From Planctomycetota bacterium (GTDB taxonomy: Bacteria; Planctomycetota; UBA1135; UBA2386), in the NCBI GenBank assembly GCA_016713175.1, contig JADJPQ010000018.1, forward strand, positions 13,475 through 77,474: a DNA stretch of 64,000 nucleotides, written 5' to 3'. Both the position numbers and the translations under genes were made by a program. The notes beneath the pieces are model-generated. The model worked only from the letters and a program-made list of their open reading frames with translations. It did no database searches and was not told the origin of the DNA. Below are positions 19,735 through 27,866 of this stretch, piece by piece. Position 1 is the first letter of the stretch. Each line of letters begins with the position of its first letter.

Positions 19735-20934
19735 ATGGCCGACGTTCGTGCAGCTGCTGTCGTTGCCGCGATGACGTCGGTCCTGCTGGCCCAGGAACCT
19801 GCCTTCGAGGTCCTGCTCCGAGATGGCAGCGTGCTGCCGGCGTTGACGATCGAGACGGCCGGCGCTGACCGGGTCAAGATCATGACGGCACTGCGCCCGG
19901 AAGAACGCTCCTGGTCGCAGGTGCTGTCGATCCAAGGCCGTTCGCAGCCGGATCCTGGTCTGCCGTCGATCCTGCTGGCCGGCGGTGAAGTGCTGCGCGG
20001 CGCGATCGCCGGCGGCGACACCGGCGGCGACTTCTGCGATGTGGAGTCGCGGTCGCTCGGGCGGCTGCGCGTGAAGGTCGATCGGATCGAGTGCGTGCTG
20101 CTGCGCGACGACCTCGCCTCGGTCGCAGACCTCCGGCTGCCGGACGGCGTCGACGAGGCGTTGTTCACCAAGGCTGGTGTCGGTTTCGACCTGCAGGCCG
20201 GCGCCATCTTCCAGTTCGGGCCGCAGGGTGTGTCGTTCCAACCCGATGGCGAAGAGAAGCCGCGCTGGTTCCGGTGGTCGGACCTGGTCGGCATCCGCTT
20301 GCGCGATCCGGACCAACGGCCGCAGCCAGCCACTGTCGAACTGGTGACTGCGGGTGGCGATCGGCTCGGGGTCGTCGTCTCGCAATGGCAGCGCGACCGC
20401 ATCGAATGCGCACTCGAGGACGGCACCGTCGTCCGGCTGCGTCCGGGCGACCTCGCCAGTGCGCTGTTTCTCCGCGACGTCGTGCCGCTGTCGCGGCTGC
20501 AGCCGACAGCGGTGACCGAGGCCGGGTTCGAAGGCGACGTGCTCTGGCCGTGGACCCGCGATCGCGCCGTCGGTGGCGGCCTGCTGCGTTGCGGTGGGTT
20601 CACGCATGGCACCGGCATTGGCATGCATTCGCGCTCGCGGCTGCAGTTCAAGGTGCCCGCGGGCGTGCAGTTCTTCATGACTCGGGTCGGCATCGATGAT
20701 GCGGTGCTGGCCCTGCCGGTCCGCGGCGATGTCGATGTGCAGGTGTTGCACAATGGCAAGCCGGTGTTTGCCCAGGTGTCGCTGCGCAGTGGGCATGCGC
20801 CGCACTCGACGGGATTGCTCGCGGTGCGACCGGGCGACACGATCGAACTGTTCGCCGACTTCGGCAAAGGTCGCGAACTCGGCGATCGCGTGGATTGGCT
20901 GGGCGCGTTGTTCCTGACCTCTGGCGAACGGTGA
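19735..20934 (+). CDS. Exported NPCBM/NEW2-domain protein
   Basis: 399 residues with a signal peptide ('RAAAVVAAMTSVLLAQ'); the upstream in-frame extension is antisense to groEL and was discarded. The first 250 residues are beta-rich with a repeated 'LRDGSVLPALTIETAGADRV' style, as in proteins carrying short beta motifs. Residues about 270-395 match an NPCBM/NEW2 carbohydrate-binding-like domain: 'CGGFTHGTGIGMHSRSRL', 'FFMTRVGIDD' and 'GDRVDWLGALF'. It is probably a cell-surface or secreted glycan-binding protein. The stop overlaps the GTG start of the VWA gene, so the two are coupled. Confidence 0.82.
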   Translation: MADVRAAAVVAAMTSVLLAQEPAFEVLLRDGSVLPALTIETAGADRVKIMTALRPEERSWSQVLSIQGRSQPDPGLPSILLAGGEVLRGAIAGGDTGGDFCDVESRSLGRLRVKVDRIECVLLRDDLASVADLRLPDGVDEALFTKAGVGFDLQAGAIFQFGPQGVSFQPDGEEKPRWFRWSDLVGIRLRDPDQRPQPATVELVTAGGDRLGVVVSQWQRDRIECALEDGTVVRLRPGDLASALFLRDVVPLSRLQPTAVTEAGFEGDVLWPWTRDRAVGGGLLRCGGFTHGTGIGMHSRSRLQFKVPAGVQFFMTRVGIDDAVLALPVRGDVDVQVLHNGKPVFAQVSLRSGHAPHSTGLLAVRPGDTIELFADFGKGRELGDRVDWLGALFLTSGER

Positions 20935-23336
20935 TCACTGCCGCCAGCATCGCAGTGCTCGCGGCGGCGCCAGGGCTCCTGCTGGTGCGAACGGCGCCGC
21001 CTTGGGCTCGGCTGGTGGCGCTGCTCTCGATGCTGCTGCTGGCGGCGGCGTTGACGATGCCGCCGTCCGCGGTGACGCAGACGGTGCCAGGTGCGGTCGG
21101 CTTTGCGACGACGACTTCCGGTGACCTGCCGCCGTCGATTGCTGCCGAGTTGCAGCGCGCGGGTGCGCTGCTGCGCGCGCACGAACCAGCGGGCGAACGG
21201 GGTCTGGCGACGGCCATTGCCGCCGCGCACACGCACGCGCGCAGCGGGCCGGAGCCGGTGCATGTGCTGTGGAACGGACCAATGCGGGCCGCGGTGTCCG
21301 ACGCACTGCGCGCTGACCTGGCGTTCTCGACGACACCGGCCCTGCCGTTTGCGCCGGATTCACTGCAGTTGAGTTGGGCGCGCACGCCGCAGGTCGGGCG
21401 GCCGACGTTGCTGGCGGTGGCGCTGCGCGATCTGCCGATGCCGGCGGCGATCACGGTGACGGTCGGTGGTGAGCCGGTGTTGACCGGCACGAGCAGTGCG
21501 ACGGTGGAGGGGGCATGGACGCCTTCCGTACCCGGCGAACACGAACTCGAGGTCCGGGCGCAGATCGGGCCGCATCTGCTCGTTCGTCAAGGTCGCCTGA
21601 CGATTGCTGCGGCGCCAGCAATCACCGTTGTCGATCCATCCGGCGTTGCTGCTGCGGCGCTGCGTGCACAGGGGCTGTCGGTGGTGACTGCCGCGGTGGT
21701 TCCCGCGGATCTGCGCGGTGTGCCGGCGCTGGTGCTCGCGACGGCGGTGGATGTGGCGACGCAAGAACGGATCGTCGGCGCGGTCGGCGACGGGATGGGA
21801 TTGTTGGTCGTCGCGCCGGCGTTTGTGCCGTTGACCGAACCACTTGCCTCACTGTTGCCGATCCGGCCGTTGCCGGATGCCGTGGCCGACGGTTCCGGTA
21901 CCGGGTCGAATCAGCCCGGGGACCGGCCGCGCCGGGATCCGCCGCCTGCCAACGATCCGCCGGGGCCTCGTCCGGATCAGCCGCCGCCGTCGGCGGACCG
22001 GCCGCCGAGTGGCGACACCTCCGAAGCGACGCCGGATCCTGGTGGTCCGAGCGAAGTCGACAAGCATGCGGTGGCGATGATGCTGGTGGTCGACCGTTCG
22101 GGGTCGATGGGCGAGGCGCTTGGGCTGGGTCTGACGAAGATGGACTATGCGCGAACGTCGGCCAGTCGGACGGCGCAGCAGCTTTCGGATGGGGATGCGA
22201 TCGGGGTGGTGACGTTTGGCAACAAGGACCAGGCGCGGATTGCGTTGCCGTTGACGGCGGTCGGGGATCCGGGGATTGCGCCGGCGATTGCGCAGTTGCG
22301 GGCGTTTCCGAACGAGCAGACGTATCTGCTGGATGGGATTCGTCGGGCGGCGGCGGAGCTGAAGCAGCGGTTGCTGCCGGTTCGGCATATTGTGGTGATT
22401 TCGGATGGGGAGTTCTATGGCGAGGATGTGTCGCTGCGCGCGGAGGCGGCGCGGCTGCGGCGCGAGGGGATCACGCTCGGGATCATTTCGTTCATTTCGA
22501 CGGAGACGCCGTCGTTGTTCAAGGCGCGGGCTGAGGAGTTGGCGCGGATCGGCGGGGGTTTGTTTACGGCGACGGAGGATCCGACGCGGGTGCCGGTGCA
22601 TGTGAGTGCGGAAGTGGTGCGGGCGCTGGATCGGGTTGGTCGGCGGCCGCGCACGGACGCGGATTTGCCGGGGACCGGACCGGGAACGGGGGAGTCGACG
22701 CCGTCCGACCCAAAGCCAGACGAACCGGTGCCGCCCGAGCCGAAACCGCCGGTCGAGCTGCCGCCGCCGCCGCCGTCGCCGCCACAACCTCCGCGGCGAT
22801 TGACCGTTCGCGCGGTCGCGAAGTCGCCGCTGCTCGCGCCGCTGCCGACGGTCTGGCCGACGCTCGGCGCAGCAGTGCCGTGCACCGCGCCGCTCGATGC
22901 CCACGTGCTCCTGGTCGTCGGCGACGACGGTGCGCCGCTGCTGGCGTTTGGCAACCGCGGTCTCGGGCGCGTCGCCGCGTTCGCTGCCGATCCCGCGGCA
23001 CCGGCGGCGGCCGAGTTCGTGGCGGATCCCGCGTTCGCGGCTCGACTTGCTCAGTGGCTGCAGGCAGTTCTGCCGCCCGAACCGCGCCTGGAGTCGCGCC
23101 TGCCGCTCGGTGAGCCGGTGGTCACGCCGGTGGCTCCAAACCCGGCCGAACTGCGGCAACTGGCGGCGATGGCAAGCGGCGAGGTCGTCGACGTCGCGCA
23201 GTTCGCCGCCCCGCCGCCGCACGCGCAGACGACCTTCGAGAGCCAACTGGCCAGGTGGGCCATGATCGGTCTCGCCGCGCTGTTGTTGCTGGCGATCGCC
23301 GAACGGATCGCGGCGCATCGCCTGTCAGGCCGCTGA
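20931..23336 (+). CDS. Membrane protein with von Willebrand factor A domain
   Basis: 801 residues from GTG 20931 (GTGA overlap with the preceding stop). Two hydrophobic segments near the N-terminus ('AASIAVLAAAPGLLLV', 'VALLSMLLLAAALTM') and one at the C-terminus ('MIGLAALLLLAIAERIA') anchor it. A long Pro/Asp/Gly linker precedes a VWA domain (about 380-560) with the MIDAS motif D388-x-S-x-S and 'GVVTFGN'. A second proline-rich linker (about 585-625) leads to a C-terminal domain resembling the glutamine-amidotransferase-like part of BatA/VWA membrane proteins. Codon use within 22080-22640 shifts to G- and T-ending codons compared with its flanks. Role: metal-dependent protein binding at the membrane. 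Confidence 0.85.
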   Translation: MITAASIAVLAAAPGLLLVRTAPPWARLVALLSMLLLAAALTMPPSAVTQTVPGAVGFATTTSGDLPPSIAAELQRAGALLRAHEPAGERGLATAIAAAHTHARSGPEPVHVLWNGPMRAAVSDALRADLAFSTTPALPFAPDSLQLSWARTPQVGRPTLLAVALRDLPMPAAITVTVGGEPVLTGTSSATVEGAWTPSVPGEHELEVRAQIGPHLLVRQGRLTIAAAPAITVVDPSGVAAAALRAQGLSVVTAAVVPADLRGVPALVLATAVDVATQERIVGAVGDGMGLLVVAPAFVPLTEPLASLLPIRPLPDAVADGSGTGSNQPGDRPRRDPPPANDPPGPRPDQPPPSADRPPSGDTSEATPDPGGPSEVDKHAVAMMLVVDRSGSMGEALGLGLTKMDYARTSASRTAQQLSDGDAIGVVTFGNKDQARIALPLTAVGDPGIAPAIAQLRAFPNEQTYLLDGIRRAAAELKQRLLPVRHIVVISDGEFYGEDVSLRAEAARLRREGITLGIISFISTETPSLFKARAEELARIGGGLFTATEDPTRVPVHVSAEVVRALDRVGRRPRTDADLPGTGPGTGESTPSDPKPDEPVPPEPKPPVELPPPPPSPPQPPRRLTVRAVAKSPLLAPLPTVWPTLGAAVPCTAPLDAHVLLVVGDDGAPLLAFGNRGLGRVAAFAADPAAPAAAEFVADPAFAARLAQWLQAVLPPEPRLESRLPLGEPVVTPVAPNPAELRQLAAMASGEVVDVAQFAAPPPHAQTTFESQLARWAMIGLAALLLLAIAERIAAHRLSGR

Positions 23337-23337
23337 C
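23324..23337. terminator. Small hairpin over the VWA stop codon
   Basis: GTCAG (23324-23328) pairs with CTGAC (23333-23337) and encloses the TGA of the rightward VWA gene. The convergent gene ends at 23340. It is weak on its own, but follows a pattern seen at other convergent pairs here. Confidence 0.25.
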
Positions 23338-23339
23338 GC

Positions 23340-23873
23340 CTACTTGTCGTCGCTCCGGCGGATCATCTCGGCTGGCTTGGGCACCGAGTGCTTGGTGGTC
23401 GGATCCCAGTAGGTCTCCTCCGGCAGGATCACTTCCTGGTACATCGACGTCGTCATCGAGCCATCGGCGTGTTCGTACCACTCGAACCCTTCGGCATCGA
23501 CGACGATCGCGACCACCGGCGGCACCAGACCATGCCCGTGGTTGCGTTGCACCGGCGGCGCCCAGGTCATGCCGTTCAAGAACGGCAGCTTGCGGCCATC
23601 GGGCAGCGGAATGCCGCGTTCGACTGCCGGCAGCGCCGTGATCAGGCGGCGCGATCCGGGGCGCCCGCCGCTCTTCCTGTGCAGCGGTCGCGGCACCTTG
23701 TGGTCGGTCAGCACTTCTGGTTCGCCGCCCGGTGCTGCGGTCGCTGGCGCCGGGGCCGGTTCTGCCCCGGCTGACGTTCGGGAACGTGCCACTGCACCAG
23801 GCGGTGCTTCGCTCCGCCACCAGAGCAACGCGGCGATGCCGGCGAGCACGGCGATGGTCGACAGGACGCGCAC
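23340..23873 (-). CDS. Membrane-anchored hypothetical protein
   Basis: 177 residues from GTG 23873, two bases after the stop of the upstream gene. An N-terminal transmembrane segment ('VRVLSTIAVLAGIAALLWW') is followed by an Ala/Pro-rich linker and a globular C-terminal part with 'VVAIVVDAEGFEWYEHADG'. No known family is recognised. It is co-transcribed with the secreted protein at 23876-25108, with which it may act in the envelope. Confidence 0.65.
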   Translation of the reverse strand: MRVLSTIAVLAGIAALLWWRSEAPPGAVARSRTSAGAEPAPAPATAAPGGEPEVLTDHKVPRPLHRKSGGRPGSRRLITALPAVERGIPLPDGRKLPFLNGMTWAPPVQRNHGHGLVPPVVAIVVDAEGFEWYEHADGSMTTSMYQEVILPEETYWDPTTKHSVPKPAEMIRRSDDK

Positions 23874-23875
23874 GA

Positions 23876-25108
23876 TCAGTTGATGATCTTGATCGACACG
23901 GCGTTGGTGAGCGCCAGATCGGTCACGCCGGCGACGGGATCGACGTTGGCGACGACGCCCTGCATCTTGATCCACTGATTGAGACCGGCCGGACCGAACC
24001 GCGGGATCTGGTACGCCGCACTCTGGGTGAACCAATGCCCCTGGTTGTCGAGCGTGAACAGCTGGCTCGCGTTGGTGAAGCCGAACAGCAGTGGGTCGCC
24101 GGGGTTCAGCAACAGGCTGCCGAAGCCATACGGAATCGGGATCTGCCACCACACCGGATCGAAGCTGAACAGCGCCGAGAACGTGCCGTTGCCGGTGCCG
24201 TAGCGCGCGCCGCCCTCGAAGTCGAACCACATGTTGGCGGCGGTGCCGGTCCAGGTCTGGTTGGCCCAATCGCAGGCCAGCATCGTGGTGCCGCGGAACC
24301 GTTCGTTCTGGCGCGCCCCCGCGTCGTAGCGATTGCCGTGGAAGCCGCCGACGTGGAACACCGGCTCGTCGAGGATCAAGCCGATCTTGAAGCGGTACGG
24401 GCCGGCGACCGGCGAGATGGTGCGGACATTGTTCGCGTTGGGCGGCGACGCGAAGCCCTGGTAGACCTGCCCTGGGATGCCCCAGGCGCCCTTCCAGTCG
24501 CCCTCGAGCGACTGGCCGCCGGCCGGATCATCGCCCCATTCGCCGCCGCGGTAGGTGGCGAACAGGATCAGCTTCTGCTGCTGGCTCAGCGGCAGTGCGA
24601 TCGGAGTCGTCAGCGTGAACGAGTGCTCGAAGATCGATTGCCCCGCGGCAGGAACCGACAACGTGCTGCTCGGGATGCGGACGAGGTCGGGCAGGGCGCC
24701 GTTGCTGTGGTGGCGGAAGTAGGTCGAGTACGGTTCGGCCGGCGCGATGCCGGTCTCCATCTGGTAGGTCTCGGTCGTCGTCGGGAAGGTGGTGACGGCG
24801 GCGCCGACGAAGATGGTCTGGGTGAAGCCGGTGATCGTCATCCAGCGGTTCTGCTGGAACGGGTCGCTGGCGGCGTGGAAGCGTTCGTCGGGGACGTAGG
24901 CCCAGCAGCGCCACCCGGCGGCGACGCCTGGCGACGTGACGTAGCCGGGCGGCTGCAAGCCGTTGGCCGGGTAGTTGCGGCCGGTGCCGGTGTGGGTTGC
25001 GGTGGAGACGACGTCGAACTCGTTGGCGAACTGGGCCGGACAGTAGTTCTGGGCGATGACCTGGGTCGTCAGCGCGAGGATTGCGGCGGTGGGGATCGCG
25101 GTGCGCAT
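23876..25108 (-). CDS. Secreted hypothetical protein, beta-rich
   Basis: 410 residues from ATG 25108, where the signal peptide 'MRTAIPTAAILALTTQVIA' starts. Longer in-frame starts give a Pro/Arg-rich leader without hydrophobicity. The body is rich in aromatic, Gly, Thr and Asn residues typical of extracellular beta proteins, with Cys in 'NYCPAQF' and 'CWAYVPDERF'. The C-terminus 'DLALTNAVSIKIIN' is short and beta-like. I know of planctomycete secreted proteins with this composition but can assign no function. Confidence 0.7.
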   Translation of the reverse strand: MRTAIPTAAILALTTQVIAQNYCPAQFANEFDVVSTATHTGTGRNYPANGLQPPGYVTSPGVAAGWRCWAYVPDERFHAASDPFQQNRWMTITGFTQTIFVGAAVTTFPTTTETYQMETGIAPAEPYSTYFRHHSNGALPDLVRIPSSTLSVPAAGQSIFEHSFTLTTPIALPLSQQQKLILFATYRGGEWGDDPAGGQSLEGDWKGAWGIPGQVYQGFASPPNANNVRTISPVAGPYRFKIGLILDEPVFHVGGFHGNRYDAGARQNERFRGTTMLACDWANQTWTGTAANMWFDFEGGARYGTGNGTFSALFSFDPVWWQIPIPYGFGSLLLNPGDPLLFGFTNASQLFTLDNQGHWFTQSAAYQIPRFGPAGLNQWIKMQGVVANVDPVAGVTDLALTNAVSIKIIN

Positions 25109-25257
25109 GGGTCTCCGGTGCGGTGGTTTCGCCCGGGTTGGGAACCTGGTCCGGGCGGGACGTCCGAGTCGGGCAGGATAGCGCCTTGGTGGTGCCGCCG
25201 CCTGGTGGTCGTGGTGATCGTTGGCACGGATCGATGGGAATCGGCCGCGTTCGTACG

Positions 25258-25383
25258 ATGGCAGGCACGGTGGGTGCTTCTGTGCGCGTCGCATGTCTCG
25301 CGCTGATGGCGGGCTCGGCGTCTTGCTCCACGGTCCTTGGCTATCCCTCGGCCCGCGCCGGCGATCGACAACGGGTGCCGTGA
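25258..25383 (+). CDS. Possible tiny lipoprotein or lipoprotein remnant
   Basis: A 41-residue frame beginning 'MAGTVGASVRVACLALMAG' with a lipobox-like 'GSASC' and a short tail 'STVLGYPSARAGD' before its TGA. The signal sequence is convincing in shape, but the mature part is only about 17 residues. It could be a degenerated lipoprotein gene, a very small lipoprotein, or chance. It lies in an otherwise empty 290-bp gap between leftward genes. Confidence 0.28.
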   Translation: MAGTVGASVRVACLALMAGSASCSTVLGYPSARAGDRQRVP

Positions 25384-25399
25384 CGTCAGGGTGCGGCGC

Positions 25400-26317
25400 T
25401 CATTGCGCCCGCGCCAATCGCGCTTCGATCTGCCGTGCCGCCGCACCCAGTCGTTGCCCCGTCGCCGCGCGATCGCCGGCCGCTACGCCATCCTGAGCCA
25501 GCATCACGACGAACACCACTGGACCATCCGGACCTTCGCGCCAGCCTGCCTCCACCCGCGTGATCGGATCGGAATCGAGCGCGCCGCCCTTCCGGAACAC
25601 CGGCCGCCCCTGCCCATCCGCCGTACTGGCCAGCACGTCCCGACACGCGTCGATCGTCGCCGCCGACAACCCCGCGACCGCCCGCTGCGCCAACGCACCG
25701 TGCACCGCGGCGAGGGCACGCGCCGTCGCCTCGTTGTCCCCGTTGGCCGTGCGATCGGCCAGCATGTAGCGCCGCACGGCCAGGCCGGCCCAATCCGGAT
25801 GCCGCGCGTGCAACTTGCGGTCTAGGAACAAAGGTCCGCCGCAGAACGCGGTCACCAGGTTGGCGGCGATGTTGTACGTCAGGTTGTCGACCCCGCGGCC
25901 GGAGATCATCGCTTCGGCGATCCGCCGCGTGCTCGCCGTCGCCAGCGCCTTGCGCGCGGTCTCCCGCTGTGCCGGCGTGAAGTGCGCGAGTGCCGGGTGC
26001 TTGCTGTCGGCGAACAGTTCGGCCACCCCTGGGAGCGGCGCATCGAGTGCGGAGGCGCGCGCCGCGAACAGTTCCACCAGATAGCTCGCCTTGATCGCGC
26101 TTGCGCACGGCATCGGTGTCTCGACGTTCCAGGCCATCGTCGGTTGGCCGCCGGCGGGTCCCGACCAGACCGCGGCCCGAACGCCCGGTCCGAGTGTTCG
26201 TACGATGTCGCGCACTTCGGCAGCCAGTTGCACGTCGGTGGCGCGGTCGGCGATCGGGACCGGTGCCGAAGTGCAGGCGGCGAACAGCAGGAAGAGGAGG
26301 TGTGCGGGTCGATGCAT
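25400..26317 (-). CDS. Class A beta-lactamase-like serine hydrolase, lipoprotein
   Basis: 305 residues. The signal sequence ends 'LFLLFAAC' with a lipobox Cys15. The S-x-x-K motif is Ser73-Ala-Ile-Lys76, followed by a mostly helical middle, and 'RKGGALDSDP' near residue 245 takes the place of the K-T/S-G motif. The 'RGVDNLTYNIA' segment occupies the place of the SDN loop but lacks a clear SDN. The family includes class A beta-lactamases and uncharacterised periplasmic serine hydrolases. Without a recognisable omega-loop Glu, lactamase activity is uncertain. It starts 8 bp after the sulfatase stop. Confidence 0.82.
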   Translation of the reverse strand: MHRPAHLLFLLFAACTSAPVPIADRATDVQLAAEVRDIVRTLGPGVRAAVWSGPAGGQPTMAWNVETPMPCASAIKASYLVELFAARASALDAPLPGVAELFADSKHPALAHFTPAQRETARKALATASTRRIAEAMISGRGVDNLTYNIAANLVTAFCGGPLFLDRKLHARHPDWAGLAVRRYMLADRTANGDNEATARALAAVHGALAQRAVAGLSAATIDACRDVLASTADGQGRPVFRKGGALDSDPITRVEAGWREGPDGPVVFVVMLAQDGVAAGDRAATGQRLGAAARQIEARLARAQ

Positions 26318-26325
26318 GGGACGGT

Positions 26326-27711
26326 TCAGCGCGGCGCGGTGGACGTGGTCGACCAGGCCGAACGCAACGTGTCGGTCCGCGCGCGCAGGGCCAGCAGGGT
26401 CGCGGCGAACCCGGGGTCGGCAACCAGGTCATGCACCTGGTCCCGATCGGCGCGGTGGTCGTACAGTTCCTCGCTCCCGGGCACCCCATCGAGCCAACTG
26501 ATGTAGGTGAACCGGTCCGTGCGCACACCCTCGCTGCGCGGAATGCGCGCGTGCACGAAGCGATGCTCGAACAGGAACTCCGAACGCCAGTCGGCCGGCG
26601 CGCGGCCGGCCAGCAGCGGCACGACGCTGCGGCCCTGGTGCGCGGCGCTCGGCTCAGCCCCTGCCAGTTGCAGCAGCGTCGGCGCCAGATCGACGTTCAG
26701 CACCACGTGATCGGAGGTCGTGCCACGGTGCAACCCCGGCGCACGTGGGTCGTACACCAGCATCGGCACCCGCAGCGACAGTTCATAGCCATACCATTTG
26801 TCGGCGAAGCCGCGTTCGCCGAGGAAGTAGCCGTTGTCGGACGTGAACACGACGATCGTGTCGGTCGCCAGTTCGCGACGCGCGAGTTCCTGCCGCAGCC
26901 GGCCGACCGCCGCATCGACGCCGCGGATCATCCGGTGGTAGCCGCGGACCATGTCCTGGTACTTGGCCGGCGTATCGAAGCGCCAGCCAAAGCGCACCCG
27001 GCTCTCCGATTCGCGCAGGAACGCCGGCAGCCTGGTGAAGAACGCGTCGTCCATCGAGGCCGGCACCGGGAACTCCGTCTGCGCATAGACGGTGTCTTGC
27101 TCATGTGGCCAGAAGTACTGCTGCTTGCTGCCGTCGTCCGCATGCGGCGCATTGAAACTGATCGACAGGCACCAGGGTTGGCCGGCGTTGCAGCCGTCGA
27201 GGAACTCGAGCGCGCGGTCGGTCTCGAGGTCGGTGAGGTGTCGTTCGGTGCCGTCGTCGCGGCGCTTGCGGTACGGCGGACTCAGTGGCACGAACGAATC
27301 GAACATCCGGGCCGTGGCGCCCTCGGGCACCTTGACCCCGAACTTGCCGACGAACCCCGTACGGTAACCGGCGGCGCGCAGGCGCGTTGGATAGGACGCA
27401 TCGACCCACGAGTCGGCGAGTGGCGGCGTCCCGAAGGTGAAGCGGTGCGCACTCTCGTAGCTGCCACACAGGATCGACGCGCGGCTCGCGGCGCAGATCG
27501 GCGTGGTCACGAACGCCTGCCGGAAGTTCACCCCGTCGCGAGCGAGGGCATCGACGTGCGGTGTGTCGACGAACTGGTTGCCGGTGCAGCCGAGGCTGTC
27601 GAATCGCTGATCATCGGTCACCAGGATCAGCAGGTTGGGCCGTTTCGCCGGCTCCTGGGCAACCAGGCAATTGGCAAACACCAGCACCGCGCTGAGCCGA
27701 AAGGCAGGCAT
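26326..27711 (-). CDS. Exported sulfatase
   Basis: 461 residues from ATG 27711, which begins the signal peptide 'MPAFRLSAVLVFANCLVAQ'. The metal ligands 'VTDDQRFDSLG' appear at residue 31. The formylglycine motif is Cys73-Ala-Ala-Ser-Arg77, so the enzyme needs a formylglycine-generating enzyme or anaerobic maturase encoded elsewhere. 'FTSDNGYFLGERG' and 'KWYGYELSLRVPMLV' are typical of type I sulfatases. The protein probably desulfates extracellular polysaccharides, which fits the DUF1080 and NPCBM proteins nearby. The substrate is unknown. It is divergent from the FG-GAP gene across 155 bp. Confidence 0.92.
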   Translation of the reverse strand: MPAFRLSAVLVFANCLVAQEPAKRPNLLILVTDDQRFDSLGCTGNQFVDTPHVDALARDGVNFRQAFVTTPICAASRASILCGSYESAHRFTFGTPPLADSWVDASYPTRLRAAGYRTGFVGKFGVKVPEGATARMFDSFVPLSPPYRKRRDDGTERHLTDLETDRALEFLDGCNAGQPWCLSISFNAPHADDGSKQQYFWPHEQDTVYAQTEFPVPASMDDAFFTRLPAFLRESESRVRFGWRFDTPAKYQDMVRGYHRMIRGVDAAVGRLRQELARRELATDTIVVFTSDNGYFLGERGFADKWYGYELSLRVPMLVYDPRAPGLHRGTTSDHVVLNVDLAPTLLQLAGAEPSAAHQGRSVVPLLAGRAPADWRSEFLFEHRFVHARIPRSEGVRTDRFTYISWLDGVPGSEELYDHRADRDQVHDLVADPGFAATLLALRARTDTLRSAWSTTSTAPR

Positions 27712-27866
27712 TGTCGTGCTCAGGTTCCCTTGCGGCGTCGCCGTTGTCCACGCCGCGGCCCTCGGATACCGCGCTTTGGCGTGGTCCGGGTGCAGGTCGG
27801 CCGGGTCGCAGACTTTCCTGACCCGGCTCCGCTTGACACCCTGCCGCAGCCCACAAGAATCGCGGG

